Shown here one piece after another: positions 38,906-47,392 of a stretch of 64,000 bases of DNA; position 1 is the stretch's first letter; every line of letters begins with the position of its first letter. Under the pieces are notes generated by a model, which saw only the letters and a list, made by a program, of their open reading frames with translations, ran no database searches and was not told the origin of the DNA. Both the position numbers and the translations under genes were made by a program. The stretch lies in the NCBI RefSeq assembly GCF_001702265.1, contig NZ_MAUE01000047.1, positions 1 to 64,000 of the forward strand, read 5' to 3'. The DNA comes from Pseudomonas aylmerensis (GTDB lineage Bacteria; Pseudomonadota; Gammaproteobacteria; Pseudomonadales; Pseudomonadaceae).

Positions 38906-40300
38906 ATGCACGATCCCCACAGCGAACGCATGAGTAGCGGCGAGACCCGAGCAGCAAGCGGTCTGGCCCTGGTGTTCGCCTTCCGTATGCTTGGCATGTT
39001 CATGGTGTTGCCGGTGCTGGCGACCTATGGGATGGACCTCGCAGGCGCGACCCCCGCATTGATCGGCCTGGCGATTGGCGCCTATGGCCTGACCCAGGCA
39101 ATTTTCCAGATTCCTTTCGGGATCATTTCCGACCGCATCGGCCGTCGCCCGGTGATTTACCTGGGGCTGATCGTGTTCGCCCTCGGCAGTGTGCTCGCGG
39201 CCCAGTCCGATTCGATCTGGGGCGTGATCGCCGGACGAATCCTGCAAGGCGCCGGGGCAATTTCCGCCGCTGTCATGGCGCTGTTGTCGGACCTGACCCG
39301 CGAGCAACACCGCACCAAGGCCATGGCCATGATCGGCATGACCATCGGTCTGTCCTTCGCCGTGGCGATGGTGGTCGGCCCCTTGCTGACGCGTGCCTTC
39401 GGTTTGCACGGGCTGTTCCTGGCCACTGGCGGCATGGCGTTGTTCGGTATCGTGATCGTGGCCTTTATGGTGCCGCGCTCGACCGGCACCCTGCAGCACC
39501 GTGAATCGGGTGTCGCACGCAAGGCGTTATTACCGACGCTCAAGCACCCGGACCTGTTGCGCCTGGATTTAGGTATCTTCGTATTGCACGCGATGCTGAT
39601 GTGCAGCTTCGTCGCCTTGCCTCTCGCACTGGTGGAAAAAGCCGGTCTGCCCAAGGAGCAGCACTGGTGGGTCTACCTGACAGCGCTGCTGGTTTCGTTC
39701 TTCGCCATGATCCCGTTCATCATCTACGGCGAGAAGAAACGCAAAATGAAACGAGTTTTGCTCGGCGCCGTCACGACGCTGATGCTCACTGAGCTATTCT
39801 TCTGGCAGTTCGGCGACAGCCTGCGGGCCCTGGTAATCGGCACGGTGGTGTTCTTCACCGCGTTCAACCTGCTGGAGGCCTCGCTGCCGTCGCTGATCAG
39901 TAAAGTTTCACCGGCCGGGGGCAAGGGCACTGCGATGGGGGTGTATTCCACCAGCCAGTTCCTGGGTTCCGCACTGGGCGGCATCATGGGCGGCTGGATG
40001 TTCCAGCATGGCGGTTTGTCGGTTGTGTTCCTCGGATGCGCCGGGCTGGCTGCACTTTGGCTGGCCTTTGCTGTTACCATGCGCGAACCTCCCTACGTCA
40101 CAAGTCTGCGTTTGCCGCTGTCGCCAGAGGCGATCCGTGAAAGCGGTCTGGTAGAGCGCCTGAAGGCCGTCGTAGGGGTAACAGATGCAGTCGTGGTCGC
40201 TGAAGAGGCGGCCATTTACATCAAACTGGACACCGAATTATTGGATCGCGCGACGCTCGAGCAACTGGTCAACCCAGTGCCGACAGCGCGCCCAGCCTAG
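38906..40300 (+). CDS. MFS transporter with C-terminal YAM-like domain (YajR type)
   Basis: A 464-residue, twelve-span major facilitator protein. The A motif is present between spans 2 and 3 (GIISDRIGRRPVI) and the antiporter-type C motif region around 140-160. After the last span (about 390) a soluble tail of about 70 residues resembles the ferredoxin-like YAM domain of E. coli YajR. Substrate unknown. The uvrA-MFS-ssb order is conserved in Pseudomonas; ssb starts 9 bp after this gene. Confidence 0.85.
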   Translation: MHDPHSERMSSGETRAASGLALVFAFRMLGMFMVLPVLATYGMDLAGATPALIGLAIGAYGLTQAIFQIPFGIISDRIGRRPVIYLGLIVFALGSVLAAQSDSIWGVIAGRILQGAGAISAAVMALLSDLTREQHRTKAMAMIGMTIGLSFAVAMVVGPLLTRAFGLHGLFLATGGMALFGIVIVAFMVPRSTGTLQHRESGVARKALLPTLKHPDLLRLDLGIFVLHAMLMCSFVALPLALVEKAGLPKEQHWWVYLTALLVSFFAMIPFIIYGEKKRKMKRVLLGAVTTLMLTELFFWQFGDSLRALVIGTVVFFTAFNLLEASLPSLISKVSPAGGKGTAMGVYSTSQFLGSALGGIMGGWMFQHGGLSVVFLGCAGLAALWLAFAVTMREPPYVTSLRLPLSPEAIRESGLVERLKAVVGVTDAVVVAEEAAIYIKLDTELLDRATLEQLVNPVPTARPA

Positions 40301-40309
40301 GAGAACGTT

Positions 40310-40825
40310 ATGGCCCGTGGGGTTAACAAAGTCATATTGGTCGGTACATGCGGCCAGGATCCCGAAGTTCGCTACTTGCCTAACGGTAACGCCGTGACCA
40401 ACCTGAGTCTGGCGACCAGCGAACAGTGGACCGACAAGCAGACCGGCCAGAAGGTCGAGAAAACCGAATGGCACCGTGTATCGATGTTCGGCAAGGTCGC
40501 CGAGATCGCCGGTGAGTACCTGCGCAAAGGTTCGCAGGTCTACATCGAAGGCAAGCTGCAGACCCGCGAGTGGGAAAAAGACGGCATCAAGCGTTACACC
40601 ACCGAAATCGTGGTCGACATGCAAGGCACCATGCAACTGCTGGGCGGCCGTCCACAGGGCGACCAACAGGGCCAGGGCGGCATGTCCAACTCGGCACCGC
40701 GTCCACAACAGTCGCGTCCGCAGCCAAGCCAGCAGCCACAGCGTGAGTCGCGTCCAGCGCCACAACAGGCCGCGCCGCAGCCTGCGCCGGATTTCGACAG
40801 CTTTGACGATGATATCCCGTTCTAA
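40310..40825 (+). CDS. ssb: Single-stranded DNA-binding protein
   Basis: SSB coats single-stranded DNA and recruits repair and replication proteins. The 171-residue protein has an OB fold (about 1-110, MARGVNKVILVGTCGQDPEVR), a Gln/Pro-rich linker (about 115-160) and the conserved acidic tip DDDIPF. AGGAG precedes the ATG. In E. coli uvrA and ssb are divergent and share a LexA box; here the MFS gene lies between them. Confidence 0.98.
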   Translation: MARGVNKVILVGTCGQDPEVRYLPNGNAVTNLSLATSEQWTDKQTGQKVEKTEWHRVSMFGKVAEIAGEYLRKGSQVYIEGKLQTREWEKDGIKRYTTEIVVDMQGTMQLLGGRPQGDQQGQGGMSNSAPRPQQSRPQPSQQPQRESRPAPQQAAPQPAPDFDSFDDDIPF

Positions 40826-40846
40826 GGTTTAAGCACCGCAACGAGC

Positions 40847-40882
40847 AAAACCCCCGACGGCGCAAGCCTCGGGGGTTTTTTA
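40847..40882 (+). terminator. Rho-independent terminator after ssb
   Basis: A stem pairing AAAACCCCCGA with TCGGGGGTTTTT, with a CGGCGCAAGCC inner part, and T residues on one side and A residues on the other. It can serve both ssb and the converging LysR gene. Confidence 0.9.
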
Positions 40883-40892
40883 TTGCCGTTTG

Positions 40893-41801
40893 TCAGGCGT
40901 CTGTCGAGGCCGCTCGCACCACCATTTCCTTGAAGCGTTGCAGCACTGCCGAGCCATCACCCACCCGCGTCGCCAGATGCAAGGGCGCCACCAGGCTGCG
41001 GCACTCGCTCAACTCCCGGTAGACGATGCCATCCCCGCGCAGGCGCTGCATCGACGCCGGCACAATCGACACCCCAAGGCCCGCAGCCACCAGGCTCAAC
41101 GTGGCGGTCATGCGCGGGGCTTCCTGGACCACCTGCGGACTGAACCCCGCTTCACGGCAGGCCACCAGGATTGCGTCATACAACCCCAGTCCGACACGCC
41201 GTCGATAGAGCACGAAAGACTCGGTGGCCAGCGCAGACAAGGGCAGGGGGATGTCAAAGTCGATCGCCAACGGATGATCGGTCGGCAGCGCCAGCAACAT
41301 CGGCTCCACCAGGATGGGCTCGTCCTGCAATGATTGCGTGCCACTGAGCGGTGAGCGGATAAACGCCGCGTCGAGTTTTTCATGCGCCAGCGCGTCCAGC
41401 AGTTCGCCGGTTCCGGCTTCCTCCAGTACGACCGAGACTCCCACGAAGGTTTCCCGAAACAGCCGCAGCACACTCGGCACAAACGGGTGCAGGGCCGCTG
41501 AGCTGGTAAAGCCGATGGCCAGGCGCCCGCGTTCTCCCCGAGCGGCGCGACGCACGACATCGGCGACACCGTCGACGCGCGCCAGCACCTCGCGTGCTTC
41601 ATCCAGCAGGGCCAACCCGGCCGGGGTCGGCCGCACGCCGCGTGGCAGGCGTTCCATCAGCATCACGTCCAATTCGGCTTCAAGGCTTTGCAGCAAGCGC
41701 GTCAACGGTGGCTGCTGCATGCCCAGGCGTTGCGCAGCGCGGGTGATGTAGCCTTCTTCGGCAATGGCAACGAAGGCTTTGAGTTGGCGAAGCTCCAGCA
41801 T
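40893..41801 (-). CDS. LysR-family transcriptional regulator
   Basis: A 302-residue LysR regulator: N-terminal winged helix (MLELRQLKAFVAIAEEGYIT, then AAQRLGMQQPPLTRLLQSLE) and a two-lobed effector domain (about 90-295). The start at 41801 matches the family; an in-frame start 17 codons upstream would run into the operator region. It is divergent from tam with 101 bp between them, so regulation of tam is inferred. The co-inducer is unknown. Confidence 0.92.
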   Translation of the reverse strand: MLELRQLKAFVAIAEEGYITRAAQRLGMQQPPLTRLLQSLEAELDVMLMERLPRGVRPTPAGLALLDEAREVLARVDGVADVVRRAARGERGRLAIGFTSSAALHPFVPSVLRLFRETFVGVSVVLEEAGTGELLDALAHEKLDAAFIRSPLSGTQSLQDEPILVEPMLLALPTDHPLAIDFDIPLPLSALATESFVLYRRRVGLGLYDAILVACREAGFSPQVVQEAPRMTATLSLVAAGLGVSIVPASMQRLRGDGIVYRELSECRSLVAPLHLATRVGDGSAVLQRFKEMVVRAASTDA

Positions 41802-41845
41802 AGGAATACTTTTGAGGTATGGGAGGTAGCCAATCCTGGCATTTG

Positions 41846-41864
41846 TTCTCATGGCTCACAAGAA
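41846..41864. promoter_or_regulatory. Candidate LysR-type operator
   Basis: TTCT-N11-AGAA fits the T-N11-A rule of LysR boxes and lies centrally between the divergent lysR and tam genes. Repeated GTAGCCAA copies (around 41826 and 41872) flank it. Confidence 0.45.
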
Positions 41865-41902
41865 TTAGGCTGTAGCCAACCTCAAAAAGAAGGAAAGCCG
41901 TG

Positions 41903-42661
41903 ATGACCTGGTCAGCCAAGCAGTACACGATGTTCGAACAGCAGCGCACTCGTCCTGTCCGTGACCTGGTCGCGGCCATTCCGAATACTGAGGTGCGCAA
42001 CGCCGTTGACCTGGGCTGCGGCCCCGGCAATTCCACTGAAGTACTCGCCGAGCGCTTCCCGCAGGCGCATGTCACGGGCATGGACAGCTCCGATGACATG
42101 CTGGTCGACGCCCGCAAACGGCTGCCGGCGTTAAGCTTCGAACTGGCGGATATCGGTGCCTGGCGCCCTGCACAGGCTTTCGATGTGATCTTGGCCAATG
42201 CCTCCCTGCAATGGCTGCCGGACCACGCCACACTCTACCCGCATCTGGTCAACCAACTGACGCCCGGCGGCACGCTGGCCGTGCAGACGCCGGACAACCT
42301 CGACGAACCCGCCCACCGGCTGGCCCGCGAGGTGGCTGCCGACGGCCCATGGGCGGCCAGGATCGGTGCGGTCAAACACAATGAGCGGCACAGCGCGAAC
42401 TACTATTACGAGTTGCTGAGCAAACACAGCACCGTGGACGTGTGGCGCACCACGTACCTGCATCCACTGGCCGACCATGCGGCTGTGGTGGAGTGGTTCA
42501 AGGCCTCGGCGTTGCGGCCGTTTCTGGCGCCGTTGACCGACGAAGAAAAGGCCGCCTTCCTACGTGAATATCAGGCGCGAATTACCCAGGCTTACCCAGC
42601 CCTGGACGATGGCACCGTGTTGCTGCCATTTCCGCGCCTGTTCATCATCGCCACGCGCTGA
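41903..42661 (+). CDS. tam: Trans-aconitate 2-methyltransferase
   Basis: Tam methylates trans-aconitate, a spontaneous isomer of cis-aconitate that inhibits aconitase, using S-adenosylmethionine. The 252 residues equal the E. coli length. The SAM motif VDLGCGPGNST, the segment LANASLQWLPDH and the WRTTYLHPL and LLPFPRLFII ends match E. coli Tam closely. ATG 41903 has an AAGAAGGA site 8 bp upstream; a GTG one codon earlier is possible. Confidence 0.93.
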   Translation: MTWSAKQYTMFEQQRTRPVRDLVAAIPNTEVRNAVDLGCGPGNSTEVLAERFPQAHVTGMDSSDDMLVDARKRLPALSFELADIGAWRPAQAFDVILANASLQWLPDHATLYPHLVNQLTPGGTLAVQTPDNLDEPAHRLAREVAADGPWAARIGAVKHNERHSANYYYELLSKHSTVDVWRTTYLHPLADHAAVVEWFKASALRPFLAPLTDEEKAAFLREYQARITQAYPALDDGTVLLPFPRLFIIATR

Positions 42662-42682
42662 GGCACTCCACGCGAGTGGCGG

Positions 42683-43246
42683 TTACGCGGCCGCCGCTTG
42701 TGCCTGCAAATACTCCTGTGCCGACACCACGCCGGCATAACCAAACGCCAACGATGCCATGTAGGTGTCATGCACGTGCGCCGCCGGGATCACCTTGCCA
42801 TTGAATTCCAGGTCCCGCGTGGCGCAGGCGTCATGGATCAGTGTGACCTTGTAGCCCAGGTCCGCCGCCGCTCGCACCACCGCATCAATGCACATATGGC
42901 TCATGCTGCCGACCACCACCAACTCCGTGATGCTGCGTTGTTCCAGCAGTGCGCGCAGGTTGGTCTCGCGAAACGCATTGACGAAATGCTTGAGCACCAC
43001 CGGCTCGCTGCCCTCATTCAGCACCTTGGGGTTCAAATAAGCGCCCTCGGAGCCCGGGGTGAAGAAGGGCGCGTCATCCGAGGTAAATTCATGGCGCACA
43101 TGAATCACCGCATCGCCCGCCCGGCGAAAGGCCTGGAGCACCTGCGCGGCCTTGTCTGCCGCGGCTTCCACGCCGTCGAGCGGCCACTTGCCCTGGGGGA
43201 AGTAGTCGTTCTGGATATCGATTAGGATGAGCGCTTGCTTGGCCAT
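42683..43246 (-). CDS. Cysteine hydrolase of the isochorismatase family
   Basis: A 187-residue isochorismatase-like hydrolase. The catalytic triad of the nicotinamidase-type family is visible as Asp10 (LIDIQND), Lys86 (VVLKHFVNAF) and Cys119 (GSMSHMCID). Substrates in the family range from isochorismate to nicotinamide and N-carbamoyl compounds; none can be assigned. The start at 43246 fits MAKQALILIDIQNDYF; longer in-frame versions overlap the divergent regulator. It is divergent from a GlxA-type regulator that probably controls it. Confidence 0.92.
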   Translation of the reverse strand: MAKQALILIDIQNDYFPQGKWPLDGVEAAADKAAQVLQAFRRAGDAVIHVRHEFTSDDAPFFTPGSEGAYLNPKVLNEGSEPVVLKHFVNAFRETNLRALLEQRSITELVVVGSMSHMCIDAVVRAAADLGYKVTLIHDACATRDLEFNGKVIPAAHVHDTYMASLAFGYAGVVSAQEYLQAQAAAA

Positions 43247-43342
43247 AGGTGTTGCCTCGTGATGGGTTGATGGGGCCAGTATGTTAGCTGGCGCCGGCGC
43301 GCGGGATTGGCTGCACCGACAATAACAGGGGGAAAACTGACA

Positions 43343-44302
43343 ATGGCGGTTGTGGAGCTGGGCGTGTTGATCTACCACGGTGCACAGTTGGCGGCTGTCC
43401 ACGGCCTGACCGATTTGTTCGGGGTGGCCAACCGGATTGCTGCCGAGCATCAATCCGCGCAACTGCCGTTGCTGCGGGTCAGCCACTGGCAGGTGGATGC
43501 CCATGGCACGCCTGCGCGGGTATTCGACACTCACCCCGGCCCTGAGCAACCGATGATGGCCCTGCTGGTGCCGCCTTCAATCGGTGAGTTCAGCGAAGAA
43601 CAGGCACCGCCCGCGCTGCTCGAGTGGATTCGCCAGCAACATGCGGTGGGCACAGTGCTCGGTGGTGTGTGCATCGGCTCAATCATGCTGGCGCGCAGCG
43701 GCCTGTTGGACGGGCGCAGCGCCACCACCCATTGGTCCTCCGCCAGTGCCTTCGCCACACGGTATCCGGCGGTGCGCCTGGAGGCCGATAAACCTATCGT
43801 CGATGACGGCGACCTGATCACCACTGCCGGGCTGATGGCCTGGTCCGAACTGGGCCTGCGCCTGGTCGATCGCCTGATGGGCCCGAGCATCGCCGCCGGT
43901 ACCGCGCGCTTCCTGGTGATCGAACACAGTGACAGCGCCAGCCAATGCGGCAGCAACTTTGCGCCGATCCTGGGGCACGGCGACAGCGCGATCCTCAAGG
44001 TGCAGCATTGGCTGCAAGCCAGTGGCGCAGTGGACGTGTCGGTGGCGGCGATGGCGCAGGAGGCGGGCCTGGAAGAACGCACCTTCCTGCGGCGGTTTCG
44101 CGCCGCCACCGGCTTGAAACCCACCGAATACTGCCAGCACCTGCGTGTCGGCAAAGCGCGGCAGATGCTCGAGTTCACCAACGGCACCATCGACCATATC
44201 GCCTGGACCGTGGGCTACCAGGACCCCAGTGCATTTCGAGCCATCTTCAAGAAGATCACTGGTCTGGCCCCCAGCGATTATCGCAACCGTTTCGGCGTGT
44301 GA
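43343..44302 (+). CDS. GlxA-family transcriptional regulator (DJ-1/PfpI domain plus AraC HTH)
   Basis: A 319-residue regulator with an N-terminal DJ-1/PfpI-like amidotransferase domain (about 1-185; nucleophile-elbow-like LGGVCIGS) and a C-terminal AraC double helix-turn-helix (about 215-315; VAAMAQEAGLEERTFLRRF, then GYQDPSAFRAIFKK). The ATG at 43343 has AGGGGGA 9 bp upstream. The family includes CdhR and ArgR-like sensors of amino compounds. Divergence from the cysteine hydrolase (96-bp gap) suggests that gene is the target. Confidence 0.92.
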   Translation: MAVVELGVLIYHGAQLAAVHGLTDLFGVANRIAAEHQSAQLPLLRVSHWQVDAHGTPARVFDTHPGPEQPMMALLVPPSIGEFSEEQAPPALLEWIRQQHAVGTVLGGVCIGSIMLARSGLLDGRSATTHWSSASAFATRYPAVRLEADKPIVDDGDLITTAGLMAWSELGLRLVDRLMGPSIAAGTARFLVIEHSDSASQCGSNFAPILGHGDSAILKVQHWLQASGAVDVSVAAMAQEAGLEERTFLRRFRAATGLKPTEYCQHLRVGKARQMLEFTNGTIDHIAWTVGYQDPSAFRAIFKKITGLAPSDYRNRFGV

Positions 44303-44473
44303 ATCGTGCAGAACGCCGCAGCATCAAGGCGGCGTCGTGCAGAATCAAACAGGCCAACTGCCATCGCTTTTTCGACAACCGGTTGATTTCACTCGCATCC
44401 TCTTTGAAAGCACCTTGGCCTGATCCCTGCAACCTTCCCACTACACACATGGCGGGAAGGCCAAGGGGGACGC

Positions 44474-45583
44474 ATGACCCCGAAGAATCGCAAGAAACTC
44501 GTAGTTGCCCACTCCACGCGGGAGGGTGCGCCACAGCATGAGGTGGAAACCAATCGTGCGCTGGCGCGCTGGCTGGCGCAGATCCTCGGGCTGAAGTTCG
44601 GCGGCAGCTATGACCCCGACCAGCACGCCGACCGAGCCCTCTACCTGTTGCCCACGCAGACCCTGGTCGGCGCGGCCCAGGCCCGCGCGCTGAACGTCAA
44701 CGGCCCCGAAGACCTTTGGGGCGGCTATGTGGATCACGACTTCATCTGCACCAAAGCCATCAGCCATGGCGTTTTGGGCCCGGATGCGGTGACCCCACCC
44801 GGCTGGTCGCCATTGTTCTGCGAGCGGGTACGCGACGTCGTGCTCGACGGCCTCAGCGTATTTGCCCTGCAGGATGCACGCGAAGCCGCGACACGCTTGC
44901 TCTACAGCGGCCCGATTCGCTTGAAACCGGTGCATGCCTGCGCCGGGCGTGGCCAGGAAGTGATCCGCAGTCTCGACGCGTTCGATGTGGTGCTGGCGCG
45001 ACCGAACGCCGCGCAACTGTTTGAGAGCGGCGTGGTGCTGGAGCAGGACTTGCACGACGTCATCACCCACAGCGTGGGCCAGAGCTTTATTGGCGAGCAC
45101 GTGCTCAGTTATTGCGGCGAGCAGTTCCTGACACAAGACGCACACGGCGAAGAGGTGTACGGCGGTTCCGATTTAATCGTGGTCCCGGGCGACTACGAAA
45201 AGCTGCTCGCCCTCGCGCTGCCGGACGACGTGCGCCAAGCCATCGAACAAGCACAAGTTTTCGACGCGGCCGCCGATGAGGCCTACCCTGGCTTCTATGC
45301 CTCGCGGCGCAACTACGACATCGCCCAGGGCCTGGACAGTGACGGCCAGCGCCGCAGTGGCGTGCTCGAACAATCCTGGCGCATGGGCGGGGCCAGCAGC
45401 GCGGAAGTCGCGGCGTTGCAAAGCTTCATCAACCACCCCGGCCTGCGCGCGATCCGGGTGTCCTCGGTGGAAACCTACGTGGAGCAGGCGCTGCCCGCCG
45501 ATGCCATCGAGGTGTACCGCGGCCCGGCGGAAAACAGCGAGTTTCTTCTCAAGTACGTGACGGTTAAATCTTATGACGGCTAG
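44474..45583 (+). CDS. DUF3182-family protein, ATP-grasp-like
   Basis: A 369-residue cytosolic protein that I recognise as DUF3182. Two segments look like ATP-grasp elements: RLKPVHACAGRGQEV (about 155-169), like a glycine-rich nucleotide loop, and VVLEQDLHD (about 194-202), like the following acidic strand. That would suggest an ATP-dependent ligase, but the substrate and reaction are unknown. It overlaps the next gene by 11 bp, so the two form a coupled pair. The 171-bp gap before it contains only a small hairpin (44313-44335). Confidence 0.8.
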   Translation: MTPKNRKKLVVAHSTREGAPQHEVETNRALARWLAQILGLKFGGSYDPDQHADRALYLLPTQTLVGAAQARALNVNGPEDLWGGYVDHDFICTKAISHGVLGPDAVTPPGWSPLFCERVRDVVLDGLSVFALQDAREAATRLLYSGPIRLKPVHACAGRGQEVIRSLDAFDVVLARPNAAQLFESGVVLEQDLHDVITHSVGQSFIGEHVLSYCGEQFLTQDAHGEEVYGGSDLIVVPGDYEKLLALALPDDVRQAIEQAQVFDAAADEAYPGFYASRRNYDIAQGLDSDGQRRSGVLEQSWRMGGASSAEVAALQSFINHPGLRAIRVSSVETYVEQALPADAIEVYRGPAENSEFLLKYVTVKSYDG

Positions 45584-46328
45584 AAGCGAAAGCATTGCGA
45601 TCGATATCGACGACGAACAGATGAGCGCCACCTTCCTGAGCCCCAAATCCAAAGTCCCGGGCGTGTTGTTTGTGCACGGCTGGGGCGGTAGCCAGGAGCG
45701 CGACCTGGAGCGTGCCAAAGGCATCGCCGGCCTCGGCTGCGTGTGCCTGACCTTCGACCTGCGGGGGCATGCCGGCACCGGTATCCCGTTGTCGCGCGTT
45801 ACCCGCGAAGACAACCTGCGCGACCTGCTGGCAGCCTACGACCGGCTGCTCTCGCACCCGGCCATCGACACCTCGGCAGTGGCGGTGGTGGGCACCAGCT
45901 ACGGCGGTTACCTGGCGGCAATTCTGACCTCGTTGCGCCCGGTGCGCTGGCTGGCGCTGCGTGTGCCAGCGCTGTATCGCGATCAGGAATGGCTCAAGCC
46001 CAAGCGCGATTTGGACAAGGCCGACCTGATGGATTACCGCAGCACGCTGGTTCACGCTGAGACCAATCGCGCGCTGCATGCCTGCGCGCAATTCACCGGG
46101 GATGTGCTGATCGTCGAATCGGAAACCGACGACCATGTGCCCCATGCGACCATCATGAGCTACCGCGCGGCCTGCCAGCAGACGCACTCGCTGACTCACC
46201 GCATCATCGATGGCGCGGATCACTCCCTTAGCGATCCAGTGTCCCAGCAGGCCTACACCTCGATCCTGGTGGACTGGATTACCGAGATGGTGGTGGGCGA
46301 GCGGTTGAGCATTATCCAGTCTCAATAG
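45573..46328 (+). CDS. Alpha/beta hydrolase (dienelactone hydrolase-like)
   Basis: A 251-residue alpha/beta hydrolase. The nucleophile elbow is GTSYGG (Ser about 109), the oxyanion region is VHGWGGS, the acid is in ETDDHVP and the histidine in GADHSL. No signal peptide is visible, so it is cytosolic. It overlaps the DUF3182 gene by 11 bp, which argues for translational coupling and a shared pathway. The substrate is unknown. Confidence 0.88.
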   Translation: MTARSESIAIDIDDEQMSATFLSPKSKVPGVLFVHGWGGSQERDLERAKGIAGLGCVCLTFDLRGHAGTGIPLSRVTREDNLRDLLAAYDRLLSHPAIDTSAVAVVGTSYGGYLAAILTSLRPVRWLALRVPALYRDQEWLKPKRDLDKADLMDYRSTLVHAETNRALHACAQFTGDVLIVESETDDHVPHATIMSYRAACQQTHSLTHRIIDGADHSLSDPVSQQAYTSILVDWITEMVVGERLSIIQSQ

Positions 46329-46337
46329 GGGGGCTTT

Positions 46338-46418
46338 GGATCGCTATCGGCGGCAAGCCGATACCTACAGGGGGACGCATCGCAAATGTAGGCGCTGGCT
46401 TGCCAGCGATAGCGATCC
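46338..46418. repeat. REPIN (inverted pair of REP sequences)
   Basis: GGATCGCTATCG at 46338 and CGATAGCGATCC at 46407 are perfect 12-bp inverted repeats, and inside them GGCAAGCC and GGCTTGCC plus CCTACA and TGTAGG also pair. This is a REP doublet (REPIN) lying between convergent genes, where it may also act as a transcript end. Confidence 0.8.
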
Positions 46419-46435
46419 TCTCGGCAACATCTCTC

Positions 46436-47392
46436 TCAAGCCGGTGTTTTCTTCACCCGCAACGCCTTGGCCTTCGCCTCGACACCGACGTACATCACCA
46501 GAGCGATCAGCAGCGGCAGAATAAAGTAGATCGCGCGGTAGGCAATCAGCCCGGCAAGCAAACTGCCGCGCGAGGCTTCATGTTGCAGCAGGGCAATAAA
46601 CACCGCCTCCAGCACGCCCAGCCCGGCGGGGATATGCGTGATCACGCCGGCAATCGCGCTGATCAGTAACACGCCGAGCACGAGCGGGTAATCCAGTTTC
46701 GCCGGCAGCAAGGTGAAAATCACCGCTGCCATCAACGACCAGTTCAACGCCCCCAGCGCCAATTGCAGGCATGCCATGCGTAGCGACGGCAGGTTGATCT
46801 CGATCCCGCGAATCGACCAGGCGCGCTTTTTCGAAAACTGGCAGGCCGCCAGATACCCCAGGCTGGCCAGGACCAGCAACACACCAATGCCCTGCAATGC
46901 ACCGCTGCTGACTTTCCACCCTGGCGGCATCGTCACCAGGCCGCTGCTGAACACCACCCCGGCCAGGGCCATATAGCCAAACCAATTGGTGGCCAGGCTC
47001 AGGCCGAGGATCTTGGCGATGTTGCCAGTGCTCACCCCCAGCCGCGAATACAGCCGATAACGCATCGCGATGCCGCCGACCCAGGCGCTCAGGTTGAGGT
47101 TGAACGCATAGCTGATGATGCCCACTGGCAGGATCTGTTTCCAGCGCAGGGGCTGACGGATGTAGGTGCGGCCGATCAGGTCGAAGCAGGCGTAGACGAC
47201 AAAGCTGCACGCTGTCAGCCCACCCGCGATGATCAGCGTGCGCACCTTGAAATTGCCGAGGGTCTCGAACACCTCGCTCCAGTCGATGCGCCGAGCGAGC
47301 AGGGTGAACAGCACGATCAACAACAGGAAGAACGCGACAGTCAGCGGTTTCTTCCAGCGCGCGAATCGAGAACCGCTGGCTTCAGACGTCAT
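46436..47392 (-). CDS. ybhN: YbhN-family membrane protein (LPG synthase-like transmembrane domain)
   Basis: A 318-residue inner-membrane protein with about eight hydrophobic spans, the lysylphosphatidylglycerol synthase transmembrane domain (AWVGGIAMRYRLYSRLG and HIPAGLGVLEA segments) and no aminoacyl-transferase domain. Such stand-alone domains may act as lipid flippases or transporters, but this is not settled. It overlaps clsB by 11 bp, and the ybhP-clsB-ybhN order is the same as in E. coli. Confidence 0.9.
   Translation of the reverse strand: MTSEASGSRFARWKKPLTVAFFLLLIVLFTLLARRIDWSEVFETLGNFKVRTLIIAGGLTACSFVVYACFDLIGRTYIRQPLRWKQILPVGIISYAFNLNLSAWVGGIAMRYRLYSRLGVSTGNIAKILGLSLATNWFGYMALAGVVFSSGLVTMPPGWKVSSGALQGIGVLLVLASLGYLAACQFSKKRAWSIRGIEINLPSLRMACLQLALGALNWSLMAAVIFTLLPAKLDYPLVLGVLLISAIAGVITHIPAGLGVLEAVFIALLQHEASRGSLLAGLIAYRAIYFILPLLIALVMYVGVEAKAKALRVKKTPA

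Noticed and set aside
40890..41333. Plus-strand open frame opposite the LysR gene
   Set aside because: The minus strand encodes a clear LysR regulator with intact helix-turn-helix.
44313..44335. Hairpin ACGCCGC/GCGGCGT after the GlxA gene as a terminator
   Set aside because: No T tract follows, so I do not list it as a terminator, although it may stabilise the transcript end.
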